Below are positions 7,879 to 16,764 of a stretch of 64,000 nucleotides of DNA, piece after piece. Position 1 is the first letter of the stretch; each line of letters starts with the position of its first letter. The notes beneath the pieces are model-generated. The model did no database searches. It was not told the DNA's origin and worked only from the letters and a program-made list of their open reading frames with translations. The DNA is from Nocardioides sp. L-11A (GTDB lineage Bacteria; Actinomycetota; Actinomycetes; Propionibacteriales; Nocardioidaceae). The stretch is taken from assembly GCA_029961745.1 (NCBI GenBank), contig CP124680.1, forward strand, positions 4,092,001 through 4,156,000, in the 5' to 3' direction. Position numbers and translations under genes: made by a program.

Positions 7879-8781
7879 TCAACGGCCCGCGCCGCGCTCG
7901 CCCCGCCTCCTCACCTCCTCGACCTTCGCCAGTGACTTCTGGAGCTCGCCCGTCGCGGCCTGCTCCTGGATCCGGGCGAAGCCCTCGTCCAGCTGGGCGG
8001 CGGTCGGGCAGTCGATGAAACGGCCCTTGCCCATGTTCGCGACGTGGTCGGGCCCGAAGTACCGCGTGTAGAACTCGATGACGTCGGATCGCTCGAAGAA
8101 GGCGACCGCGTCGGTGCATTCGTCGAAGGGGACCGAACGGGCCTCCAGCTGCCGGTTCAGCTCCTCCATGTCGATGGTGCCGGCGTCGGTGGGCTCCTCG
8201 AACCGGACGAAGGCGGTGACGACCCGCCAGGCCCGGCCGGGGTCGGCGGCGATGGTGATCGAGGTCCCGCCCGGTTCGAGGTCGGCGACCCCACCTCCCC
8301 CGAGCATGTCCGCGTCGCGCACGAAGGCGCGTGCCTCCTTCGCGGTGCACTCCACGGATCCACCGTTGGGCCAGACGAACCGCCCCGCGGTGAGGCAGGC
8401 GATACGGAACTCGACGCCGGTGGCGCCCTCGGGCGCCGGACCGACCTCGATCGTCCCCGTCCCGGACCCGTGCGTGGTCACCGGATCACTGAGCCGGACC
8501 GGGCGGGGCAGCCGTGCCGAGCGCGGATCGAGGAACTGGTCGAGGGAGGGCGTGCCGGTCTGGCTCGGCGAGCCGGCCGTCGCGACATCCTTCGCGCCGT
8601 CCGGGTCGCCACCACCCCCGCGGGCGATGCCCATGGCGCCGGCGGCGCCGATCGCCACCACCGCCGCTGACGCCGCGACCGCGAGCCACCGTCGCGATCT
8701 CACCACGGCAAGGGCCGGGGGGACGTCGATCGTCCGGGCGGCGCGCGCGAGCAGGTCGCGGGCCTCATCATCCGTGAGCAT
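7879..8781 (-). CDS. Membrane-anchored anti-sigma-like protein
   Basis: A 300-residue protein with a short cytoplasmic N-terminus (MLTDDEARDLLARAARTIDV), one membrane segment around residues 32-52 (WLAVAASAAVVAIGAAGAMG) and a large outer domain with four cysteines. The gene overlaps the SigE-family sigma gene by 14 bp, and this layout is usual for sigma/anti-sigma pairs. No zinc anti-sigma motif (HxxxCxxC) is seen, so the anti-sigma role rests on context. It could alternatively be the sigma factor's main target. Confidence 0.7.
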   Translation of the reverse strand: MLTDDEARDLLARAARTIDVPPALAVVRSRRWLAVAASAAVVAIGAAGAMGIARGGGGDPDGAKDVATAGSPSQTGTPSLDQFLDPRSARLPRPVRLSDPVTTHGSGTGTIEVGPAPEGATGVEFRIACLTAGRFVWPNGGSVECTAKEARAFVRDADMLGGGGVADLEPGGTSITIAADPGRAWRVVTAFVRFEEPTDAGTIDMEELNRQLEARSVPFDECTDAVAFFERSDVIEFYTRYFGPDHVANMGKGRFIDCPTAAQLDEGFARIQEQAATGELQKSLAKVEEVRRRGERGAGR

Positions 8782-9265
8782 CGGGGCTCCTCAGGGTCGT
8801 CGCGAGCGCGGCGAGTCCGCGGGCGGCGCGGCTCTTCACCGTGCCGGGCGCGATCCGCAGGACGTCGGCGATCTCGCGTTCGGTGAGATCGGCGTAGTAG
8901 CGCAGGACCAGGACCTCTCGCTGCGCCGCCGGCATTGCGGCCAGCGCCTGCCGGACGGCGATGCCCGTGGTGAGGTCCGGGTCAGTGATGCCGTCGGGCA
9001 GGTCGTCGGTCGGAAGCTCGCCGCGCCATTTCCGTCGCCATGTGCTCGCACGGGTGTTGACCAGGATCCGGTAGACGTACGCCTCCGGTGAGCCCGCGCG
9101 CCGCACCTTCGTCCAATGTCGGTAGCACGTGGTCAGCGCGCTCTGGACGATGTCCTCGGCATCGGCGAGCGGCGAGCCCATGAGCACGACCGCCCGGACC
9201 AGCGCCGGCCGGCGGGTGACCACGAACTCAGCGAACTCCACGGCGGCTCTTCTCGACTCGACCAT
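8768..9265 (-). CDS. SigE-family RNA polymerase sigma factor (ECF type)
   Basis: A 165-residue group-IV sigma factor. Region 2 covers FVVTRRPALVRAVVLMGSPL and ADAEDIVQSALTTCYRHW; region 4 covers MPAAQREVLVLRYYADLTER with the helix-turn-helix around IADVLRIAPGTVKSRAARGL. The length and motifs fit the actinobacterial SigE/M. tuberculosis SigM-like subfamily. The ATG at 9265 has a GAGG ribosome-binding site 7 nt upstream. It overlaps the downstream membrane partner, which is expected to hold it inactive. Confidence 0.93.
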   Translation of the reverse strand: MVESRRAAVEFAEFVVTRRPALVRAVVLMGSPLADAEDIVQSALTTCYRHWTKVRRAGSPEAYVYRILVNTRASTWRRKWRGELPTDDLPDGITDPDLTTGIAVRQALAAMPAAQREVLVLRYYADLTEREIADVLRIAPGTVKSRAARGLAALATTLRSPDAHG

Positions 9266-9348
9266 GCCTTCACCTCAGGGACGCCCGAGGGTGGGCATCC
9301 GGTTCCCGGACGACCCGGATTCATCGCGGCCTCGCTCGGATCCCTCGC

Positions 9349-9561
9349 TCAGGGCGACGCCGCACGTCTCCGCTCCAGCCGCTGCAGCAGCGCCTCCCGC
9401 TCAGACGCGGTCCGCTTGACGGAGCCGTCAACGATCGGGACCAGCACCGCGAGGGCGCGGTCGCCTTCGACCTGGCCCAGCCGGAACAGCAGGGGCTGCC
9501 GCTCCGCAGCCGACGCGTAGGGCAGCAGGGTCAGGAGACGGCTCTCCTCGGCCCCGCCCAT
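9349..9561 (-). CDS. Small hypothetical protein, 70 residues
   Basis: I do not recognise this family. The protein is soluble and helical in appearance (LLTLLPYASAAERQPLLFRL, then a basic tail EREALLQRLERRRAASP). The ATG at 9561 lies 1 bp after the stop of the metallo-beta-lactamase-fold gene, so it is very likely co-translated with it and murI. It has no signal peptide. A longer frame upstream is only the shadow of the neighbouring gene. Confidence 0.65.
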   Translation of the reverse strand: MGGAEESRLLTLLPYASAAERQPLLFRLGQVEGDRALAVLVPIVDGSVKRTASEREALLQRLERRRAASP

Positions 9562-9562
9562 C

Positions 9563-10393
9563 TCAGAGCTCGTAGACAGTGCCCTGCGCGGCCAGCTCGG
9601 TCGGTCCGTCGAAGGCGCTCGCCGCCTCGGCCAGCATGGTCTGCGCATCGTGCCACGGCGGGACGTGGGTGACGACCAGACGCTTGACCGCAGCCTTGGC
9701 GGCGACCTCGCCGGCCTCGACACCGGTCAGATGCAGGTTCGGGGGGTTGTCGTCGCAGGCGCGGAAGGACGCCTCGCAGAGGAAGAGGTCGGCGTCGGCC
9801 GCGATGTCCATCAGCGCCGGGGTGGGGCCGGTGTCGCCGCTGTAGGCGAGGACCTTCCCGAAGGCCGAGACCCGCAGTCCGTACGCCGGGACGGGGTGGT
9901 CGACCTCGTACGGCTCGACGCGGAACGGCCCGATGTCGACCGGGTCGCCGTAGACGCGGAAGGAGAACTCCTCCTCCATGCCGGGCTTGCGGGGCAGGTC
10001 GTAGGCCTTGGCGAGCCGCTTGGCGGTGCCCTTGGGCCCCCAGACCGGGATCTTCGGCTGGCTGCCGGTGGGGTGGTACTTGCGGAGGACGTAGTAGCTG
10101 GTCATGTCGACGCAGTGGTCGGCATGCAGGTGGCTGATGAAGACGGCGTCGACCTGGAGCGGGTCGACGTAGCGCTGCAGGGTGCCGAGCGCGCCGTTGC
10201 CCATGTCGAGGACCAGGCTCCAGGTGCGCTGCCCGTCACTGGCCTGGACGAGATAGCAGCTCGCCGGGGAGTCCGGGCCCGGGTAGGAGCCGGAGCAGCC
10301 GACGATCGTCACCCGCAGGGTGCTCGGGTCCGGCGGCACCCGCAGGGCCGTCGTCTCCGGTGCCGTCCCGGCATCGATCCTGTCACCCGTCAA
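9563..10393 (-). CDS. MBL-fold cyclic-nucleotide phosphodiesterase, Rv1339-like
   Basis: A 276-residue metallo-beta-lactamase-fold hydrolase with the metal motif SHLHADHC, the late ligands AYSGDTGPT and VVTHVPPWH, and the N-terminal [18 protein letters not shown]. Sequence and position (next to murI, near rph-rdgB) match M. tuberculosis Rv1339, described as an atypical class II phosphodiesterase that degrades cAMP. Annotation as a ribonuclease Z-like protein is the alternative. The start is a TTG overlapping the murI stop by 4 bp; no better start exists before the conserved core. Confidence 0.82.
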   Translation of the reverse strand: MTGDRIDAGTAPETTALRVPPDPSTLRVTIVGCSGSYPGPDSPASCYLVQASDGQRTWSLVLDMGNGALGTLQRYVDPLQVDAVFISHLHADHCVDMTSYYVLRKYHPTGSQPKIPVWGPKGTAKRLAKAYDLPRKPGMEEEFSFRVYGDPVDIGPFRVEPYEVDHPVPAYGLRVSAFGKVLAYSGDTGPTPALMDIAADADLFLCEASFRACDDNPPNLHLTGVEAGEVAAKAAVKRLVVTHVPPWHDAQTMLAEAASAFDGPTELAAQGTVYEL

Positions 10394-11211
10394 CGCACAC
10401 CCCCAGCGAACTGACCTGCCGCGACGAGCTCGGGCCCGAGGAAGCGCCGCCCGATCGTCTCGAACTCAGCCGGTGAGCCGGTCGTCGCGAAGGAGTACGA
10501 CGGCTCGCCGCCCGGCCGCATGAGACCGGTGTCGGCCAGCATCCGGTAGACGTCCTTGGCGCACTCCTCCGCGCTGCTGACCAGGGTGACGTCGTCGCCC
10601 ATGACATAGGAGATGACGCCGGTCAGCAGCGGGTAGTGGGTGCAGCCGAGGATCAGGGTGTCGACGCCGAGCTCGGTGAGCGGGTCGAGGTACTCGTGGG
10701 CGACGGCGATGAGCTCGTCCCCGCCGGTCACGCCCGCCTCCACGAAGTCGACGAACCGCGGGCAGGCGCGCGTGGTGAGGGAGAGCTGGGGGGCCGCGGC
10801 GAAGGCGTCGTCGTAGGCCATCGACTCGGCCGTCGATCGGGTGCAGATGACGCCGATCCGGCCGTTGCGGGTCGCGGCCACCGCGCGCCGGGTGGCCGGG
10901 TAGATCACCTCGACCACCGGGACGTCGTACCGCTCCCGGGCATCGCGCAGCATCGCGGCCGACGCGGAGTTGCAGGCGATGACGAGGGCCTTGACGCCCT
11001 GGGCGACGAGGTGATCGAGGCACTCGAGGGCGTACTCGCGGACCTCGCCGATCGGCTTGGGGCCGTAGGGCTGGCGCGCGGTGTCGCCGACGTAGGTGAT
11101 CGACTCGTGCGGCAGCTGGTCGATGACCGAGCGCGCGACGGTGAGACCCCCGAATCCGGAGTCGAAGATCCCGATCGGGCCGTCGAGATCGGGATGGTTC
11201 ACCTGCCGCAC
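10390..11211 (-). CDS. murI: Glutamate racemase
   Basis: A 273-residue enzyme that makes D-glutamate for peptidoglycan. Both catalytic cysteines are present: Cys80 in [10 protein letters not shown] and Cys190 in LGCTHYPLL. The N-terminus has [15 protein letters not shown] and [11 protein letters not shown], the usual substrate-binding blocks. Its stop overlaps the MBL-fold gene start by 4 bp. It is divergent from the secreted phosphatase gene. Confidence 0.97.
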   Translation of the reverse strand: MRQVNHPDLDGPIGIFDSGFGGLTVARSVIDQLPHESITYVGDTARQPYGPKPIGEVREYALECLDHLVAQGVKALVIACNSASAAMLRDARERYDVPVVEVIYPATRRAVAATRNGRIGVICTRSTAESMAYDDAFAAAPQLSLTTRACPRFVDFVEAGVTGGDELIAVAHEYLDPLTELGVDTLILGCTHYPLLTGVISYVMGDDVTLVSSAEECAKDVYRMLADTGLMRPGGEPSYSFATTGSPAEFETIGRRFLGPELVAAGQFAGGVR

Positions 11212-11288
11212 CCGGTCAGACTACGGCGTCGAGGTGTCCGCAGTCGGCATTCCGGGACCGAGATCACGTCCCCCGCGCGAGCGCGACG

Positions 11289-11294
11289 TAGGCT
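11289..11294 (+). promoter_or_regulatory. Candidate -10 box of the phosphatase gene
   Basis: TAGGCT lies 6 nt before the GTG at 11301, the spacing expected for a leaderless transcript. The 89 bp from 11212 to 11300 also carry the divergent murI promoter; no clear -35 is seen. Confidence 0.45.
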
Positions 11295-11300
11295 CCTCGG

Positions 11301-12341
11301 GTGATCAACCTGCGCCGTCCCGCCGTCCTCGCCGTCGCCGTCGCCGCCGCCCTCGCGGGCTTCGGGCTCTCCGGCCCCGGCACCGCCACCGCGGACCGCG
11401 CGGAGGCGGCCCGCGACACGGTCAACAACAAGCACGTCGTCGCGATCTCGGTCGACGGCCTGAACCCGCGCGCGCTCAAGCGGCTCGGCCGGGCCGGCAC
11501 GCCGAACCTGCACCGGATCATCAAGGACGAGGGCGCCGGCACCGTCAACGCCCGCAGCCAGCTCGAGATGACGGTCACCCTGCCCAACCACACCAGCATG
11601 GTCACCGGCCGCCGGATCAAGGCGGCCAAGGGCGGCCACGGTGTCACCTGGAACGACGACACCGTCACCAAGACCGTCCAGCAGGCGGCGGGTCACGGTG
11701 TCGACTCGGTGTTCTCGCAGGTCCGCGCGGCCGGCGGGACCACGGCGGTCTACGCGACCAAGTCGAAGTTCTGGCTGTTCGAGCGGTCCTGGCCCGCCGC
11801 GATCGAGCCCAACGTGATCCAGGTCGAGAAGGACGGCGCCGTCGCGAAGGCCCTGCGCGCCGACCTCGCCACCGACCCCGCGTCGTTCTCGTTCCTCCAC
11901 CTCGGCAAGCCCGACCAGGTGGGGCACCACCAGGGCTGGATGTCGCCGACGTACCTGAAGGCGGTCGCGAAGGTCGACCGGATCGTCGGCAAGATCATGG
12001 CCCAGATCGAGTCCACGCCGTCGCTGCGCAGCAACACGATCATCGTGCTGACCTCTGACCACGGCGGCATCCCGGGCACCCGCAACCACGCCATCAAGAC
12101 GAACCGCGAGAACTATCGGGTGGCGTTCGCCTTCTGGGGTCCCGGCGCCGGGGTCCCCAACACCGAGCTCTACAAGCTCAACCCGGACCGGGCCAAGCCC
12201 GGCCGCACCCGCCCCGGCTTCAAGGCCGTGCCCCAGCCGATCCGCAACGGCGAGGTCGCCAACGTCAGCCTCGACATCCTCGGCGTCGGCGCAGTGCCCG
12301 ACAGCCTGTGGAACCGTGCCCAGGACCTGAACTGGAAGTGA
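11301..12341 (+). CDS. Secreted alkaline phosphatase/phosphodiesterase-family protein
   Basis: A 346-residue exported protein with an N-terminal signal (LAVAVAAALAGFGLSGPG, cleavage likely near ATA-DRA). The fold motifs of the alkaline phosphatase/nucleotide pyrophosphatase superfamily are seen: AISVDGLNPRAL (metal Asp), TLPNHTSMVTG (nucleophile Thr region), LGKPDQVGHHQGW and VLTSDHGGIPGTRNH. It probably hydrolyses phosphate esters or diesters outside the cell; the substrate is open. The start is GTG behind a TAGGCT box. It ends 6 bp before the convergent DUF3152 gene. Confidence 0.88.
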   Translation: MINLRRPAVLAVAVAAALAGFGLSGPGTATADRAEAARDTVNNKHVVAISVDGLNPRALKRLGRAGTPNLHRIIKDEGAGTVNARSQLEMTVTLPNHTSMVTGRRIKAAKGGHGVTWNDDTVTKTVQQAAGHGVDSVFSQVRAAGGTTAVYATKSKFWLFERSWPAAIEPNVIQVEKDGAVAKALRADLATDPASFSFLHLGKPDQVGHHQGWMSPTYLKAVAKVDRIVGKIMAQIESTPSLRSNTIIVLTSDHGGIPGTRNHAIKTNRENYRVAFAFWGPGAGVPNTELYKLNPDRAKPGRTRPGFKAVPQPIRNGEVANVSLDILGVGAVPDSLWNRAQDLNWK

Positions 12342-12347
12342 GCGTCG

Positions 12348-13187
12348 TCAGCGGCCGAGCTCGCGCGGCGTCGGCCAGGGGTTGAAGCGGCAGCCCTGGG
12401 TGCCCTTCGACTGCTGCATCATCACCGGCGCGAGCGCGCCCCGGCGCGGGCAGGACGTGTGGCCGCGGCCGAGCCAGTGCCCGGTCTCGTGGTTGACCAC
12501 CATGTGCCGGTAGTCGCGCAGCGAACGGCCGGCGCCGTTCCACGCCGGGGAGGCATCGCGCCAGCGGTCGACGTTGATGATCACGTTGCGGCCCACCCGG
12601 CACGACCACGTGGCGCTGCAGGAGCCGGAGAAGGACGGGACCAGCGCGGCCTGGGAGAGCCAGAGCGTGAACGCGCCACCGTGCCGCACCTGGCGGAAGC
12701 GGACCCCGCGGGCCCGCCAGCCGCGCGGGTCGTCGTACGTCTCCTGGGCCAGACGGCGGAAGTCCGCGACGTCGACGCCGCCGGTGCCGCCGCGGGTGCG
12801 GACGCTGTAGCGGACGGTACGGCGCACGCCGACCCGGTGCTTGGCCTTCCCGACCCGGAGCTGGACGACGGTGTCGGCGTACCCGGTCGCGCCGACGACG
12901 ACCACGAGGTCGAGCCGGTGGCCGACGTCCTCGGGCGCGATCTCGTGCTTGCGCCGCACCTCGCCGGGGATCGGTACGCCGTCGCGCAGCCACTGGTAGC
13001 CGATCCGCTCGGGCACCGGCGACCAGGCCCCGGGGTCGGCCTTCAGGGTGCGGCCGTACTTGCGCGCCCCGTCGTACGACGGGGGCTGGACCTGCACGAG
13101 CGGGGGCAGCTCGTCCTGCGCGGACGCGGGAGCGGGGAGCACGAGTGCGCCGGAGAGCGCCAGCAGGAGCCCGATGAGGATCTTCAC
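12348..13187 (-). CDS. Secreted DUF3152 metalloprotease-like protein
   Basis: A 279-residue exported protein with a signal peptide (ILIGLLLALSGALVLPAPAS). Residues ~30-120 resemble an Ig-like/peptidoglycan-type beta domain (GAWSPVPERIGYQWLRDGVP). The C-terminal DUF3152 domain carries HETGHWLGRGH, which fits the metzincin zinc motif HExxHxxGxxH, followed by a Met-containing PVMMQQS that could be the Met-turn. Four or more cysteines (GSCSATWSC, TSCP, QGC) suggest disulfides. Protease activity is inferred. The GTG at 13187 directly precedes the signal peptide; longer frames are shadows of cysM. Confidence 0.88.
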   Translation of the reverse strand: MKILIGLLLALSGALVLPAPASAQDELPPLVQVQPPSYDGARKYGRTLKADPGAWSPVPERIGYQWLRDGVPIPGEVRRKHEIAPEDVGHRLDLVVVVGATGYADTVVQLRVGKAKHRVGVRRTVRYSVRTRGGTGGVDVADFRRLAQETYDDPRGWRARGVRFRQVRHGGAFTLWLSQAALVPSFSGSCSATWSCRVGRNVIINVDRWRDASPAWNGAGRSLRDYRHMVVNHETGHWLGRGHTSCPRRGALAPVMMQQSKGTQGCRFNPWPTPRELGR

Positions 13188-13216
13188 CGCCCGATCATGC
13201 CTCGGCCGGTGCGTCC

Positions 13217-14483
<1,267 letters not shown>

Positions 14484-14484
14484 G

Positions 14485-14940
14485 TCAGCTGGTCTCCTCT
14501 GCTGCGTCATTGATGTCGGCTGCCGCCGTGACGGCGACCTCTTCCTCGGTCACGACACCGTCGATGATTCTGTAGGACCTGAACTCCACGGGGCCCGGGT
14601 TATTCCCGTTCTCCTGCGTGCTGACCAGCACATAGTGCGCGCCGGGCTCGCTGGCCAGGTTGATGTCGGTGATGCTGGGGTACGCCTCCGTCGCGGTGTG
14701 GGAGTGGTAGATCACCACCGGCTCCTCGTCGCGGTCGTCGAGCTCGCGGTAGAGACGCAGCAGGTCCGTCGAGTCGTACTCGTAGAAGGTCGGGCTGCCC
14801 GCGGCGTTGACCATCTCGATCAGCCGCACGGGCCGGTCGCTGCCGAGGGGGCCCGCGACCATCCCGCACGCCTCCACCGGGTGGTCCCGCCGGGCATGCT
14901 CCACGATGGCGTCGTACGTCGCCTGGTCGATGCGCAACAC
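14485..14940 (-). CDS. mec: JAMM-domain metallopeptidase Mec (CysO-cysteine hydrolase)
   Basis: A 151-residue JAB1/MPN/Mov34 zinc peptidase. The JAMM motif is complete: Glu in HPVEACGMVAG, then YHSHTATEAYPSITD with two His, Ser and Asp. In M. tuberculosis, Mec (Rv1334) releases cysteine from the CysO-cysteine adduct. I chose GTG 14940 (VLRIDQATYDAIVEHARRD), the usual N-terminus; the frame upstream is open but Pro/Arg-rich and not conserved-looking. It is first gene of mec-cysO-cysM. Confidence 0.93.
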   Translation of the reverse strand: MLRIDQATYDAIVEHARRDHPVEACGMVAGPLGSDRPVRLIEMVNAAGSPTFYEYDSTDLLRLYRELDDRDEEPVVIYHSHTATEAYPSITDINLASEPGAHYVLVSTQENGNNPGPVEFRSYRIIDGVVTEEEVAVTAAADINDAAEETS

Positions 14941-15010
14941 GCGCTCAAGGGTAGGGCGTCGGACGGGCTCGGCCGGCACCGGCCCGAGGGGCGGCCACGA
15001 CAGGGGCGTC

Positions 15011-15065
15011 GTTTGGGCACAAACCGCACGCCGTGGCCCCGAATCTTCACGGTTTGGTCCCAAAC
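15011..15065. repeat. Inverted repeat with self-palindromic arms
   Basis: GTTTGGGCACAAACCG (15011-15026) and CGGTTTGGTCCCAAAC (15050-15065) pair at 14 of 16 positions. Each arm is also a near-palindrome by itself. The element lies 31 bp past the desaturase stop and 70 bp before mec, both leftward, so it fits a terminator for the desaturase. It could also be a regulator site for mec-cysO-cysM. Confidence 0.7.
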
Positions 15066-15096
15066 CGCAGCAATTACTGACGAGTCATTCCACCAC

Positions 15097-16047
15097 TCAG
15101 GCGGCGGGCGTGACCGACTTCGCCCGGATCCGCTCGGGCGTCGGCCAGCGGACGTCGCGGACCCAGCCGAGCTTCTCCAGCACCCAGATGACCCGGGCGG
15201 AGGTGTCGAACTGGAAGCGCTTGACCCCGTGACGTGCGGAGGTCGGGTCGGCGTGGTGGAGGTTGTGCCAGGACTCGCCGCCCGACGGGATGGCCAGCCA
15301 CCACACGTTGCCCGAGAAGTCGCGCGAGGCGAAGGGCCGCTCGCCAAGGGTGTGGCAGATCGAGTTGATCGACCAGGTGACGTGGTGGATCAGGCCGATG
15401 CGGACCACGGTGCCCCAGAAGAACGCGGTGAGCGCGCCCTGCCACGACCAGGTGAGCAGGAACCCGAGCAGCGGCGGCAGGAAGATCGAGGTGAGCACCC
15501 ACAGCCAGAACAGCCGCGAGATCCGGACCAGGTCGCGATCCTTGGCGAGGTCGGGGGCGTACTTGTCGATCGGCGTCTGCTCGGGGTCGAACAGCCAGCC
15601 CACGTGCGCCCACACGAAGCCCTTCGTCAGGCCGCCCAGGCTGTTGCCGTAGCGCCACGGGGAGTGCGGGTCGCCGTCCTTGTCGGAGAACTTGTGGTGC
15701 TTGCGGTGGTCGGCGACCCAGCGGATGACCGGCCCCTCGATCGCCATCGAGCCGAGGACCGCGAGGGTGATCTTGACCGGCCGGTTGGGCTTGAACGACT
15801 TGTGCGTGAAGAGCCGGTGGAAGCCGACGGTGATGCCGTGCAGCGTGAGGCCGTACATGACAATGGTGATCGCGACGTCGCTCCAGCCCAGCCAGCCGCC
15901 CCAGGCGACGGGGATCGCGGCGAGGAAGGCGACGAACGGGACGGCGATGAACAGCCCGAGCGCGAACCGTTCCCAGAAGCCCTGGGTGTCGCCACCCATG
16001 GTGGCCCTGGGGGTCGGCGGCTGCGGACGCTCGTCGATCGCGGTCAC
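15097..16047 (-). CDS. Membrane acyl-CoA (delta-9 type) fatty acid desaturase
   Basis: A 316-residue membrane di-iron desaturase. The three histidine boxes are present: HRLFTH, HRKHHKFSD and SWHNLHHAD. Four hydrophobic segments flank them (FALGLFIAVPFVAFLAAIPV, DVAITIVMYGLTLHGI, WLWVLTSIFLPPLLGFLLTW and the following one). It introduces a cis double bond into membrane acyl chains, probably at delta-9. The start is GTG 16047. It precedes the CitB-like regulator gene by 9 bp on the same strand, although a functional link is not obvious. Confidence 0.94.
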   Translation of the reverse strand: MTAIDERPQPPTPRATMGGDTQGFWERFALGLFIAVPFVAFLAAIPVAWGGWLGWSDVAITIVMYGLTLHGITVGFHRLFTHKSFKPNRPVKITLAVLGSMAIEGPVIRWVADHRKHHKFSDKDGDPHSPWRYGNSLGGLTKGFVWAHVGWLFDPEQTPIDKYAPDLAKDRDLVRISRLFWLWVLTSIFLPPLLGFLLTWSWQGALTAFFWGTVVRIGLIHHVTWSINSICHTLGERPFASRDFSGNVWWLAIPSGGESWHNLHHADPTSARHGVKRFQFDTSARVIWVLEKLGWVRDVRWPTPERIRAKSVTPAA

Positions 16048-16056
16048 GCGACCAGA

Positions 16057-16764
16057 CTAGGCGGTGACCCGGTACCTGCGCTCGGGGCGTCCGGTGCCGC
16101 CGTACCGCAGCCGGACCTCGGCGGTCCCGATGTCGACGAAGTGCTCGAGGTAGCGTCGCGCGGTCACCCGCGACAGGCCCACGGCGTCGGCGGTCTCGGA
16201 CGCCGAGATCTCCCCCGCCGCCCGGGCCGCCTCCAGCACGAGGTCGGCGGTCTCGGGGCTCAGCCCCTTCGGCAGCTCGTGGGGTACGACGGCCTGCCGG
16301 CCCGTCCCGAAGGCCCGGTCGATCGTCGCCTGGTCGACCTCCTGCTCCTGCTCGCCCGGGCTGCCCGGGAGGGTGGCGAGCGTGGTCGCGACCCGGCGCA
16401 GGCGCTCGGCCAGGTCGTCGTACTCGAAGGGCTTGACGAGGTACTGCAGGGCGCCGCCGTGCAGGGCGGCCCGGACCGCGGCGGCCCCGCGCTCGGCGGT
16501 GACCATGACGACGGCGACGTCGCGCCCCTGCTCGCGGGACCGGGCACGCAGCCCCTCGAGCACCTCGAGCCCGGACAGGTCGGGCAGGTGCACGTCGAGC
16601 AGCACCAGGTCGGGCTGCAGGGCGTCCGCGAGCTCGAGCGCCTCGGCGCCGGTGCGGGCGGTGCCGGCGACCTCGAAGCCGTCGGTCTGCTCGACGAAGC
16701 GAGCGTGGATGCGCGCGACCATGAAGTCGTCGTCGACCACGAGGACGCGCAGCACCCGGCTCAC
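16057..16764 (-). CDS. CitB/DcuR-family response regulator
   Basis: A 235-residue regulator. The receiver domain shows VVDDDFMVARIH, the phospho-acceptor Asp in DLVLLDVHLPDLSG and the Lys in YLVKPFEYDDL. The C-terminal helix-turn-helix (ASETADAVGLSRVTARRYLE) is the CitB type. The GTG start overlaps the kinase stop by 4 bp. With the kinase it should respond to a di- or tricarboxylate and switch on the divergent tctCBA operon; the ligand is inferred from the neighbours. Confidence 0.92.
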   Translation of the reverse strand: MSRVLRVLVVDDDFMVARIHARFVEQTDGFEVAGTARTGAEALELADALQPDLVLLDVHLPDLSGLEVLEGLRARSREQGRDVAVVMVTAERGAAAVRAALHGGALQYLVKPFEYDDLAERLRRVATTLATLPGSPGEQEQEVDQATIDRAFGTGRQAVVPHELPKGLSPETADLVLEAARAAGEISASETADAVGLSRVTARRYLEHFVDIGTAEVRLRYGGTGRPERRYRVTA

